From the NCBI RefSeq assembly GCF_022014595.1, contig NZ_CP091740.1, forward strand, positions 1,600,200 through 1,664,199: a DNA stretch of 64,000 bases, read 5' to 3'. The notes beneath the pieces are model-generated. The model was not told the DNA's origin and did no database searches. It saw only the letters and a program-made list of their open reading frames with translations. Position numbers and translations under genes: made by a program. The stretch comes from Solitalea lacus. Its GTDB lineage: Bacteria > Bacteroidota > Bacteroidia > Sphingobacteriales > Sphingobacteriaceae. This document shows positions 56,208 to 64,000 of the stretch, one piece after another; the stretch's first letter is position 1; the number at the start of each line of letters is the position of its first letter.

Positions 56208-56215
56208 TATCTTTG
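56208..56215 (+). promoter_or_regulatory. guaA promoter -7 box, 3 nt before the start codon
   Basis: TATCTTTG matches TAnnTTTG exactly. Transcription should begin at about the ATG (56219), implying a leaderless or near-leaderless mRNA. The -33 element is weak (TTCTG near 56184-56188). Confidence 0.6.
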
Positions 56216-56218
56216 CGC

Positions 56219-57748
56219 ATGCTGGAAAAAATTATCATTCTTGATTTCGGTTCTCAGTTTACTCAATTAATTGCCCGTAGAGTTAGAGAACTCAATGTTT
56301 ACTGTGAAATTCATCCTTATAACCACCTTCCTGAATTTGACGAAAGTGTTAAAGGTATAATCTTTTCAGGTTCTCCACACTCAGTTCGAGAAGAAAATGC
56401 CCCTAGTGTTGATTTGTCGCTATTCCATAATAAATATCCCGTGTTAGGAGTTTGTTACGGTGCACAGTTTATAGCACAAAGTATGGGCGGGAATGTATTA
56501 CCCTCAAAAATTCGCGAATATGGTCGTGCAAATTTGAGCACCATCAACAATGATCATGAGCTTTTAAAGGGATTAACCGACAATTCCCAGGTATGGATGT
56601 CGCACGGTGATACTATTTCTGAAGTACCGGAAAATTTTGAAGTTATTGCAAGCACGGATTCAGTTCGAGTTGCTGCCTATCATATTAAAAATACTCAAAC
56701 CTACGGAATTCAGTTTCATCCAGAGGTTACACACTCTTTGGAAGGGAAATTGTTATTAGATAATTTCTTGGTACAGGTTTGTGGATTATCTCAAAACTGG
56801 ACTCCTAACTCATTCATTGAAACTACTATTTCAGATTTACAAAATAAGTTAGGTGATGATAAAGTAGTATTAGGTCTTTCAGGGGGAGTGGACTCAACTG
56901 TAGCAGCTGTATTATTGAACAAAGCAATTGGTAAAAACCTGTATTGTATTTTTGTTGATAACGGCCTGTTGCGTAAAAATGAGTTTGAAAGCGTATTAAA
57001 ACAATACGAAGGAATGGGCTTAAACGTGAAGGGGGTTGATGCTAAACAACGTTTTTATGATGCTTTAGCAGGCTTAAAAGATCCGGAGGCTAAACGTAAA
57101 GCTATTGGTCGTGTATTTATTGAAGTATTTGATGATGAAGCTCATCAAATTGAAAATGTTAAATGGCTAGGTCAGGGTACCATTTATCCTGATGTTATCG
57201 AATCAGTTTCAGTGAAAGGACCTTCAGCTACCATTAAATCACATCATAACGTAGGTGGTTTGCCTGATTTTATGAAACTAAAGGTGGTAGAACCATTACG
57301 TTCATTATTTAAAGATGAGGTGCGCAGGGTTGGAAAAAACTTAGGAATTGCAGATGAGTTATTGGGACGTCATCCTTTCCCTGGGCCAGGTTTAGCAATT
57401 CGTATTTTAGGGGATATTACACCAGAGAAAGTACATATATTGCAACAAGCTGATGCTATTTATATCGATAACCTTCGTTCATCAGGTTTGTATGATAAGG
57501 TGTGGCAGGCTGGTGCAATCTTTTTACCAGTGCAATCAGTGGGTGTGATGGGCGATGAGCGTACCTATGAAAACGTAATCGCTTTACGTGCAGTTGAATC
57601 AGTTGATGGTATGACCGCCGATTGGTGTCATTTACCATATGAGTTATTAGCAAAAATTTCAAACGAAATCATCAATAACGTAAAAGGAATTAACCGCGTT
57701 GTATATGACATCAGTTCTAAACCGCCTGCAACTATTGAGTGGGAATAA
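56219..57748 (+). CDS. guaA: GMP synthase (glutamine-hydrolysing)
   Basis: 509 residues from ATG 56219; the family begins with [11 protein letters not shown] a few residues later, so no further start is possible. The class I glutamine amidotransferase domain (about 1-190) has [10 protein letters not shown] with nucleophile Cys and the His-Glu pair in QFHPEVTHS. The ATP-pyrophosphatase domain has [15 protein letters not shown] (P loop). The C-terminal dimerisation domain ends in PATIEWE, the standard GuaA terminus. It converts XMP to GMP. The last 44 bp overlap the next gene. Confidence 0.96.
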   Translation: MLEKIIILDFGSQFTQLIARRVRELNVYCEIHPYNHLPEFDESVKGIIFSGSPHSVREENAPSVDLSLFHNKYPVLGVCYGAQFIAQSMGGNVLPSKIREYGRANLSTINNDHELLKGLTDNSQVWMSHGDTISEVPENFEVIASTDSVRVAAYHIKNTQTYGIQFHPEVTHSLEGKLLLDNFLVQVCGLSQNWTPNSFIETTISDLQNKLGDDKVVLGLSGGVDSTVAAVLLNKAIGKNLYCIFVDNGLLRKNEFESVLKQYEGMGLNVKGVDAKQRFYDALAGLKDPEAKRKAIGRVFIEVFDDEAHQIENVKWLGQGTIYPDVIESVSVKGPSATIKSHHNVGGLPDFMKLKVVEPLRSLFKDEVRRVGKNLGIADELLGRHPFPGPGLAIRILGDITPEKVHILQQADAIYIDNLRSSGLYDKVWQAGAIFLPVQSVGVMGDERTYENVIALRAVESVDGMTADWCHLPYELLAKISNEIINNVKGINRVVYDISSKPPATIEWE

Positions 57749-58970
57749 TTTTTTCAGTGCGCTGATTTTAGCGGCGGCATTTACAGTTGCTTCTTGTTCA
57801 ACGAAAACAATACAACCTCAAATGCCAACCGGTCCGTCGGCTGAGAAAACGGTTAAAGATGATGATAAAAGAGCTAAGGAACCTGCCGTATTTTCAAGAA
57901 ATGCCAATAAAGAGCCGGTAATTTCATTGGTGTTGCCATTCAATGTTGATAAAATTGATTTATCGACAGCAAGTACCAAAAAAGATCTTGAACCTTCTGC
58001 TGTGGCCCTTGATTTTTATCAAGGCTTCCGCTTGGGTTTGGATTCGGCTACTCAAAATGGCAAGAAAATTAAATTAATGGTTTTTGATAGTAAAGACGAT
58101 ACCGTTGAGGTGCGTAACCTTGCTCGAAAGCAAGCTATCATCAATAGTAATTTAGTGATCGGCCCATTGTATCCGTCAGAAATCCGCTCGTTTAATCCTA
58201 TTGCTGTTCAAAATCAGCAGTACTTTGTGTCTCCTTTGTCGCCGCGTGTGGTTGTAAAAGGCAATCCATATTTCATTGTTCCGGTTTGTCCGATGGAGAT
58301 TCATGCCCGCAAGGCTGCAGAGTTTATCATCAAAAAGTTTGAAACAAACCGACTAATGATTTTAAAAGGACCTGACTCTGACGAAGAGAACTTTGTTAAG
58401 CCATTTAAGGCTGCATTTGAAGAACAAAGTATTGGAACAGCAATAAGTGAGTATCGAACTACTTCTAATACGTTTGATCCGATGGTGAGTAAGCTGGTAA
58501 AAGGGCAGAACAATATCCTGTTGGTTTCATCAGCTAATAAAGCATTTTGGCAAGCTTTATTAAAGTTTCTGGATAAAAATTCTAAGGAATACAGTTTCAC
58601 TGTGTTTGCTTATCCGGGTTCTGAACGTTTGGCAACTTCATTGGGGTTGAAAAATTTGGAGAAGTACAATCTATATTTTACATCTTCATACCATATTGAT
58701 CGTAATGAACCAGGAACTGCCGCTTTTTTTACACGGTATAAGCAAGCATATGCGGTTGAACCTAGCGAGTATGCTATTAAAGGATTCGATATAGGCTTTT
58801 TCTTTGCAAAGCTGCTTTCATCGCATATTACTGATTACGATAAATACATCAACAAGTTTTATAACGGAATTCATAACAATTTTCAATTTGTTAAAACCGA
58901 AAATGGCTTTTTGAACGAAAGCCTGAAGGTATTAAAGGTTGAAAACTCGAAGTTTGTAGAACAGAAATAA
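57705..58970 (+). CDS. Periplasmic-binding-like lipoprotein
   Basis: 421 residues from ATG 57705; a TTG at 57738 would give a more typical signal length and no more than a short overlap with guaA. Lipobox VASC, with the acylated Cys at about residue 31. The mature part (about 80-400) has two PBP type 1 lobes: [60 protein letters not shown] and [16 protein letters not shown]. This is the fold of amino-acid-binding proteins and of LpoA. No permease genes are nearby, so a structural or sensing role is as likely as transport. It shares its last base with the next start. Confidence 0.7.
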   Translation: MTSVLNRLQLLSGNNFFSALILAAAFTVASCSTKTIQPQMPTGPSAEKTVKDDDKRAKEPAVFSRNANKEPVISLVLPFNVDKIDLSTASTKKDLEPSAVALDFYQGFRLGLDSATQNGKKIKLMVFDSKDDTVEVRNLARKQAIINSNLVIGPLYPSEIRSFNPIAVQNQQYFVSPLSPRVVVKGNPYFIVPVCPMEIHARKAAEFIIKKFETNRLMILKGPDSDEENFVKPFKAAFEEQSIGTAISEYRTTSNTFDPMVSKLVKGQNNILLVSSANKAFWQALLKFLDKNSKEYSFTVFAYPGSERLATSLGLKNLEKYNLYFTSSYHIDRNEPGTAAFFTRYKQAYAVEPSEYAIKGFDIGFFFAKLLSSHITDYDKYINKFYNGIHNNFQFVKTENGFLNESLKVLKVENSKFVEQK

Positions 58971-60142
58971 TGAGGTTCGACAACCAGTTACGTATTGCGG
59001 CATCAATCATAGAAGAATATGCTTTTGAGATGCCGCTTTCTCGTTTTTTAGCAAATTTTTTTCGCAAGAATAAACAAATGGGTTCCAAAGACCGTAAAAT
59101 GGCCTCTGACCTTGTTTATTCATATTTCAGATTAGGACAATCATTGGCTAACCGTTCTATTGACGAGCGGATTTTGGTAGCTCAATTTCTTTGCAAGTCG
59201 TCGTTTACCCCATTACTCGATCAACTACAGCCAGTATTCAACCAAAAAATTGAACTTTCGTTAAACGAGAAGTTTGAATATTTAAAAGAGCTTTATCCTG
59301 AGTTTAATGCGAATCTGATTTTTCCATTTCAAGATAAATTGTCAGAAAGGATTAATAAAGAGGAATTTTGCCTTTCTCACCTTAATCAACCCAGGTTGTT
59401 CATTCGTGTTAGGGAGGGAAAAAGTGAAATGGTGAAAAGTAAATTGCAGGAACTTGAAATTTCTTTTGAACCACTTTCTGAAACTTGTCTTTCATTTAAA
59501 AATACTACTAAGCTCGACCATCTGTTTGAAGGAGTAATTCCCCGTCCATTTGAAATACAAGATTACAGCTCCCAACATACTGCGGTTTACTTTAAGCCAT
59601 TAAATGGGGAAAACTGGTGGGATTGTTGTGCCGCATCCGGAGGGAAATCCTTAATGCTTCATGAGCAGGAGCCTGGTGTTAAACTTTTGGTTTCTGATAT
59701 CAGGGAGAGTATTCTAGCTAACCTTGATGAACGATTTACAGCTGCAGGTATTAGGGGTTATCATAAAAAAGAACTTGATTTAACTAAAAACCTTGATCCA
59801 TATTTACTGAACAGGGAATTTGATGGGATTATCCTGGATGCTCCTTGCAGTGGTTCTGGAACCTGGGGTCGTACGCCTGAAATGATTTCGACCTTTGATC
59901 CAAATAAAATTGAATGGTTCAGCTCTTTGCAAAAACGCATTGCAACAAATGTTGTGAAATGGCTTAAACCAGGCAAACCTCTTATTTATATAACTTGTTC
60001 AGCTTTTCAAAAAGAGAACGAAGAGGTTATGAACTTTATTTGCACTGAATTAGGCTTTGAATGTGAGCGTTTCGAAGTGTTAAAAGGTTACGAAAATGCT
60101 GCTGATACTATGTTCGTTGCCAGATTAATAAAAAAGAAATAA
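58970..60142 (+). CDS. RsmB/NOP2-type RNA cytosine-C5 methyltransferase
   Basis: 390 residues, ATG overlapping the previous TAA by one base. An N-terminal NusB-like helical region (about 1-130) is followed by a Rossmann SAM domain: WWDCCAASGGKSLMLHE (motif I), LLVSDIRESILANLDERF, ILDAPCSGSGTWGRTPEM (motif IV with the releasing Cys) and LIYITCSAFQKENEEV (motif VI with the nucleophilic Cys). It should methylate rRNA or tRNA. The target site cannot be chosen from sequence; the length and N-terminal domain fit RsmB best. Confidence 0.87.
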   Translation: MRFDNQLRIAASIIEEYAFEMPLSRFLANFFRKNKQMGSKDRKMASDLVYSYFRLGQSLANRSIDERILVAQFLCKSSFTPLLDQLQPVFNQKIELSLNEKFEYLKELYPEFNANLIFPFQDKLSERINKEEFCLSHLNQPRLFIRVREGKSEMVKSKLQELEISFEPLSETCLSFKNTTKLDHLFEGVIPRPFEIQDYSSQHTAVYFKPLNGENWWDCCAASGGKSLMLHEQEPGVKLLVSDIRESILANLDERFTAAGIRGYHKKELDLTKNLDPYLLNREFDGIILDAPCSGSGTWGRTPEMISTFDPNKIEWFSSLQKRIATNVVKWLKPGKPLIYITCSAFQKENEEVMNFICTELGFECERFEVLKGYENAADTMFVARLIKKK

Positions 60143-60305
60143 TCTCTCTCTCATTTCCCTGTTTATAGGCATCCTTTCAAATTCTACTGAAATTTCTTCG
60201 TTAAGCTGTTGAAGTTTTTTTGACAGCTTTCTAGCATTAAATCTTTGATTTACGCAAACGTGTGTGTGGGCTTTTAAAAGAGGTTTTCATCTACAGTTAT
60301 TTTTT

Positions 60306-60335
60306 TTTGCTTGATTAATCAGTTTAATATGTTTG
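60306..60335 (+). promoter_or_regulatory. Promoter of the GH89 gene
   Basis: TTTG (60306-60309), 18-nt spacer, TATGTTTG (60328-60335), a match to the housekeeping consensus 26 bp before the start codon. Confidence 0.6.
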
Positions 60336-60360
60336 TTTTGTTGTTTAATAATTATAAACA

Positions 60361-62493
60361 ATGTTTAAGGCAATGGTACGTGTACTATTATTTTGTTTAT
60401 TGATTCCCTCAATCGTTTTAGCAGGCGATTTTCCAGGTGTTGAAGCTTTGGTGAATCGTCGTGTTAAATGGCTGTCTTCCCATATTGTTTTTGAGAAAAT
60501 AAAAGCTGAGAAAGATGTTTACGAGATTAGTTCATCTAATAACAAAGTACTGATCAAAGCGTCAAATGCTAATAGTGCTGCAGTTGGGTTAAATAGATAC
60601 TTGGCTGATTTTTGTCATCGTTCAATGTCGCACATGGGAGACAACTTAACTCCAGTTAACCCATTACCATTAGTTAAGATTCCTGTTAAAGTGGAATCTC
60701 CATTTGAGTATCGCTATGCCTTGAATTATTGTACTCATAACTACACCATGAGCTTTTACACATGGAAAGAATGGGAACGGGAGCTTGATTGGATGGCCTT
60801 GAATGGGGTGAACATGATGTTGGCTATTACCGGAACTGAAGCGGTATGGCAAAATACATTACGTCGGTTGAACTTTAACGAAAAGGAGATTTTGGATTTT
60901 ATTCCAGGGCCAGGCTTTAATGCATGGTGGTTAATGGGAAATCTGGAAGGATGGGGTGGGCCAGTATCTCAAACCTATATAGATCAACAATCAAAGTTAC
61001 AGCTGCAAATTTTGCAACGCATGAAGGTTTTAGGAATTAAGCCTGTTATGCAGGGGTTCTATGGAATGATTCCCACTTCATTGAAAAATATAATGAAGAT
61101 AAATGTTTTGGAGCAAGGGAAATGGGCCGGAGGTTTTCAGCGCCCTGATTTTCTTGTCACGACAGACCCATCCTTTGCTAAGATTGCGGGGACCTATTAT
61201 GAAGAAATGCAAAAATTATATGGAAAGGATATCAAGTTTTTTGGTGGAGATCCTTTTCACGAAGGGGGAAAGACCAATGGAATAGATGTTTCTCAATCGG
61301 CAACAACTATTCAGCAGCAAATGCTACAGTATTTTCCCAATTCTACATGGGTTTTGCAAGGTTGGCAGGTTAACCCTAAAAAAGAATTGCTTTCTAGGTT
61401 GGATAAAAAGCACGTAATGGTTCAAGAGTTATTTGGAGAAAATACTAATAACTGGGAAACTCGGACGGGCTATGAGATGACACCTTTTATTTGGTGCTCA
61501 GTAAATAATTTCGGCGAAAAAGTGGGACTGTATGGCAAATTGCAACGTTTTGCCAATGAAGTGCACAGAGCCGAAAACAGCTCATACCGTCAGTTGATGA
61601 AAGGCATTGGAATTATGCCCGAAGGAATTCATAATAACCCTGTAGTGTATGAACTTATGTTAAATCTGGGCTGGCAAAAGGATAAAGTAGATGTATCGGA
61701 GTGGATTAAAGGTTTTACTTATTCACGCTATGGCAAACAGAATAGTCATATATCAACGGCGTGGCAGGAGTTACTTCAAACTGTTTATAGTAGCTTTTCC
61801 ATTTATCAGGAAGGTCCGAGTGAATCTATCTTTTGTGCGCGGCCATCTTTGAATGTAAAAACGGTATCATCCTGGGGAACACGTAAGCGTAATTATGATG
61901 TTAACAGGTTTAAACTAGCTGTTAAAGAGTTTGCAAAAGCTGCTCCTGATTTTAAAAACAGCGAAACTTATCAAACTGATTTAATCGACTTTGTTCGTCA
62001 GGTGCTTGCCAATCAAGGCGACACAGTTTACAAGAGAATAATTATTGCCTATCAATCCAAAAATATCGAAAATTTTAAGCAGGCTACCGCTGAATTTCTT
62101 CAGTTGATTACAACTCAAGAAGCCTTACTGGGTACTAATGATCATTTTAATTTAGAATGGTGGCTTCAGCAAGCCTATAACATGGGGCAAACTTCGGCAG
62201 ATAGAGCCCTGTTTGTTCTTAATGCCAAGCAACAAATTACTTATTGGGGCCCTGATAATCCTGAAACAGATTTACATGAGTATGCCCATAAGGAATGGGC
62301 CGGTATGTTGGCTTCTTTTTACCTCCCTCGTTGGAAATTGTATTTTGATTATTTGGAGAAGGATTTGAAAGGTGAGAATCCTCAGCCTGTAGATTTTTAT
62401 GCATGGGAAAAGGAATGGACTGAGCAACCCTTTTCACCAAAAAAAACAGAAAGTGGAGATATAATGTCAATTGTTAAAGTTGCTCTGAATTAA
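60361..62493 (+). CDS. GH89 alpha-N-acetylglucosaminidase (NAGLU-like)
   Basis: 710 residues with a signal peptide ending near VLAGD (22). The family's three domains are visible: N-terminal alpha/beta (about 23-110), TIM barrel (about 115-450) with YRYALNYCTHNYTMSFYTWKEWERELDWMALNGVN-type blocks cut here to LNYCTHNYTMSFYTWKEW, FGGDPFHEGG with catalytic Glu301, and MVQELFGENTNNWE, and an all-helical C-terminal domain. It releases terminal alpha-linked GlcNAc, as from mucin-type or heparan glycans. Its downstream neighbours are secreted phosphatase-like enzymes, so a joint role in host or environmental glycan use is plausible. Confidence 0.9.
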   Translation: MFKAMVRVLLFCLLIPSIVLAGDFPGVEALVNRRVKWLSSHIVFEKIKAEKDVYEISSSNNKVLIKASNANSAAVGLNRYLADFCHRSMSHMGDNLTPVNPLPLVKIPVKVESPFEYRYALNYCTHNYTMSFYTWKEWERELDWMALNGVNMMLAITGTEAVWQNTLRRLNFNEKEILDFIPGPGFNAWWLMGNLEGWGGPVSQTYIDQQSKLQLQILQRMKVLGIKPVMQGFYGMIPTSLKNIMKINVLEQGKWAGGFQRPDFLVTTDPSFAKIAGTYYEEMQKLYGKDIKFFGGDPFHEGGKTNGIDVSQSATTIQQQMLQYFPNSTWVLQGWQVNPKKELLSRLDKKHVMVQELFGENTNNWETRTGYEMTPFIWCSVNNFGEKVGLYGKLQRFANEVHRAENSSYRQLMKGIGIMPEGIHNNPVVYELMLNLGWQKDKVDVSEWIKGFTYSRYGKQNSHISTAWQELLQTVYSSFSIYQEGPSESIFCARPSLNVKTVSSWGTRKRNYDVNRFKLAVKEFAKAAPDFKNSETYQTDLIDFVRQVLANQGDTVYKRIIIAYQSKNIENFKQATAEFLQLITTQEALLGTNDHFNLEWWLQQAYNMGQTSADRALFVLNAKQQITYWGPDNPETDLHEYAHKEWAGMLASFYLPRWKLYFDYLEKDLKGENPQPVDFYAWEKEWTEQPFSPKKTESGDIMSIVKVALN

Positions 62494-62550
62494 GACAAAA
62501 TCGTGGTGATTTTAAAAGTAAAATCAAATTCTAAACTAAATACAAAACCA

Positions 62551-63651
62551 ATGAAAGCTAAGAGGATATTTTATTTATTACTCTTTATTGCATGTAATGC
62601 ATTTGCACAACAAGGTACCAAGGTTGCTGGAAAGACAAAAAATGTAATTGTTATATCATTAGATGGCTATCGTTGGAAAGAGCTTTTTCAAGGCGCTGAT
62701 TCAGCTTTACTATTCAATAAAAAATACACGGGTGATTCGGCTTGGACAGTGAAAAAATATTGGGCGTCTACACCAACAGAACGTCGAGAAAAATTAATGC
62801 CTTTCACTTGGAGTTTTATCTCTAGAAAAGGTCAGATTTATGGCAACCGTTCTCTTGGAAACAACGTCGACTTAAAAAATACATATTGGTTTTCATATCC
62901 GGGGAGGAGTGAAACATGGACTGGTTACTTTGACAAAGCAATTAATTCTAATAATAAAATTGATAACCCTAATGAAAACGTGATGGAGTTCATCAATAGA
63001 CAAAAGGGCTTTGAAGGCAAAGTGGCTGCGTTTGCTTCGTGGGATGTGGTAGCATGGATACTGAACCGTAATCGCAATGGTATGTTTGTGAATATTTGGA
63101 GCGAAGATGTAAAAGGGGCAAATCTTACAAAAATGCAAAAGGAAGCTAATGCATTTCAGCATATGATGCCCGATACTTGGGGAGAAGGAGAGCGGTTAGA
63201 TGTTAGTACCTATGCTATGTCTAAAGCTTATTTGATGGCCCAGCATCCACGTTTATTTTATATGGACTTTGGTGATCTGGATTGTTATGCGCATGAAGGT
63301 GACTATGATCAATATTTAGATGCTGCTCATAAAACGGATCGGATGTTCAAAGATCTGTGGGAGTCTTTGCAAAACGACCCATTTTATAAAGATCAAACCA
63401 CGCTATTTGTTTGTACAGACCATGGGCGAGGCTACGGAAGCAAATGGACCGATCATGGTTCCAGTGCTCCACATTCAAATGAAACATATTTAATGGTTAT
63501 TGGTCCTGATTCGAAACCATTAGGAGAAGTAAAGACTACTGGTCAAATCTATCAGAATCAGTTTGCTCAAACAATTGCCAATTTACTGGGCTTTCACTTT
63601 ACAGCCAATCATCCGGTTGGCGAATCAATTAAAACGGTTATTGGGAAATAA
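62551..63651 (+). CDS. Secreted alkaline-phosphatase-superfamily hydrolase/phosphodiesterase
   Basis: 366 residues from ATG 62551; a GTG at 62503 would place 16 extra residues before a normal signal peptide. Signal ends near NAFAQ. Metal-site motifs of the alkaline phosphatase superfamily are VIVISLDGYRWKELF (Asp), DFGDLDCYAHEGDYDQY (Asp, His) and LFVCTDHGRGYGSKWTDHGSSAPH (Asp-His, His). The nucleophile is probably a Thr or Ser in LMPFTWSFI. It could be a nucleotide pyrophosphatase/phosphodiesterase or a sulfatase-like enzyme. It is 57 bp after the GH89 gene. Confidence 0.8.
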   Translation: MKAKRIFYLLLFIACNAFAQQGTKVAGKTKNVIVISLDGYRWKELFQGADSALLFNKKYTGDSAWTVKKYWASTPTERREKLMPFTWSFISRKGQIYGNRSLGNNVDLKNTYWFSYPGRSETWTGYFDKAINSNNKIDNPNENVMEFINRQKGFEGKVAAFASWDVVAWILNRNRNGMFVNIWSEDVKGANLTKMQKEANAFQHMMPDTWGEGERLDVSTYAMSKAYLMAQHPRLFYMDFGDLDCYAHEGDYDQYLDAAHKTDRMFKDLWESLQNDPFYKDQTTLFVCTDHGRGYGSKWTDHGSSAPHSNETYLMVIGPDSKPLGEVKTTGQIYQNQFAQTIANLLGFHFTANHPVGESIKTVIGK

Positions 63652-63668
63652 AAAACTCTTTAAATACA

Positions 63669-64000
63669 ATGAAAAGAAGAGAACTTTTAAAAAATATTGG
63701 ACTTGCTGCAGGTAGTATAGCGCTTAGCGGTGGGGTGGCCATTGCCGGAGAACCAAAGTTAAAAAGAAAGCGAGTGTTGCGTATAGCACATATAACCGAC
63801 GTGCACATTCGTCCGGAGTATGATGCCCCTAACCGCTTTCGAAAGTGTATGGAAGAGATTAAGAAGCATAAAATTGATTTTTTCTTAAACGGAGGTGACA
63901 CTATTTATGCCGCCGATTACAATCATATAACGCGTGAGCGAGTAAATGAGCAATGGACGATTTGGAATGAATTACGTAATGAGCTTAGTTCTTACGAAAT
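63669..64000 (+). CDS. Tat-exported metallophosphoesterase, N-terminal part
   Basis: The frame is open to the window end, giving 110 residues. The N terminus MKRRELLKNIGLAAGSIALSG is a twin-arginine-like signal with KRRELL. The calcineurin-like phosphoesterase metal motifs begin with IAHITDVHIRP (Asp, His) and continue with FFLNGGDTIY (GGD Asp). The rest is cut off. It starts 17 bp after the phosphodiesterase stop, so the two hydrolases and GH89 probably share a transcript. Confidence 0.85.
   Translation, partial: MKRRELLKNIGLAAGSIALSGGVAIAGEPKLKRKRVLRIAHITDVHIRPEYDAPNRFRKCMEEIKKHKIDFFLNGGDTIYAADYNHITRERVNEQWTIWNELRNELSSYE

Overview
The window looks like the chromosome of an AT-rich member of the Bacteroidota, probably a Sphingobacteriales-type organism. 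The evidence is SusC/SusD proteins, a bamA-ompH-ompH block, -7 elements of the TAnnTTTG type, start regions without clear Shine-Dalgarno sequences, and a complete rRNA operon of this lineage. I cannot name the species from sequence alone.

Layout. 1-1481: end of bamA and two OmpH/Skp chaperones. 1492-11119: mostly housekeeping and stress genes: cyclopropane fatty acid synthase (minus strand), an orphan membrane sensor, a subclass A2-like class A beta-lactamase, a hydrolase/ECF sigma factor/membrane protein operon with its own ECF-like promoter, an aminopeptidase P, DinB-like proteins, and an ArsR-SRPBCC pair. 11126-12564: a group IIC intron whose reverse transcriptase has lost its catalytic centre. 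12624-16966: DNA polymerase IV, a GH18 chitinase, and a TsdA-like dihaem cytochrome next to a Tat-exported DsrE-like protein. 16967-22835: rRNA operon (16S, tRNA-Ile, tRNA-Ala, 23S, 5S) with a purine-rich leader holding three tandem promoters. 22984-24420: a second aminopeptidase P. 24969-32821: nuoHIJKLMN, the membrane half of complex I without nuoA-G.

33650-42922 is a glycan-use locus: SusC, SusD, a GntR-type regulator, a GH27 alpha-galactosidase and a six-hairpin-type glycosidase. A 17-nt motif lies in front of three of these genes and is a good operator candidate. 43007-46501 is a second group IIC intron, with an intact reverse transcriptase, split by an IS110/IS1111-type element. 46740-64000 returns to housekeeping genes: SRPBCC, FAD oxidoreductase, agmatine-to-putrescine enzymes (aguB, aguA), transporter, PurF-like enzyme, VOC, LysE, dCMP deaminase, guaA, a periplasmic-binding lipoprotein and an RNA m5C methyltransferase. 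It ends in a secreted set: GH89, phosphodiesterase and a metallophosphoesterase cut by the window edge.

The most interesting system is the IS element. Its 3' noncoding end can be folded by eye into two successive internal loops, each closed by a GCAG/CTGC inner stem. One strand of the first loop is identical to the left half of the target, and the other strand is complementary to the right half. The second loop has the same relation to the element's own ends. This is the architecture expected of a bridge (seeker) RNA. The target it specifies, ATCTGAAGGAAGC, is a conserved domain I segment of group IIC introns. The same site is present and unoccupied in the other intron of this window, which suggests an IS programmed to insert into group IIC introns.
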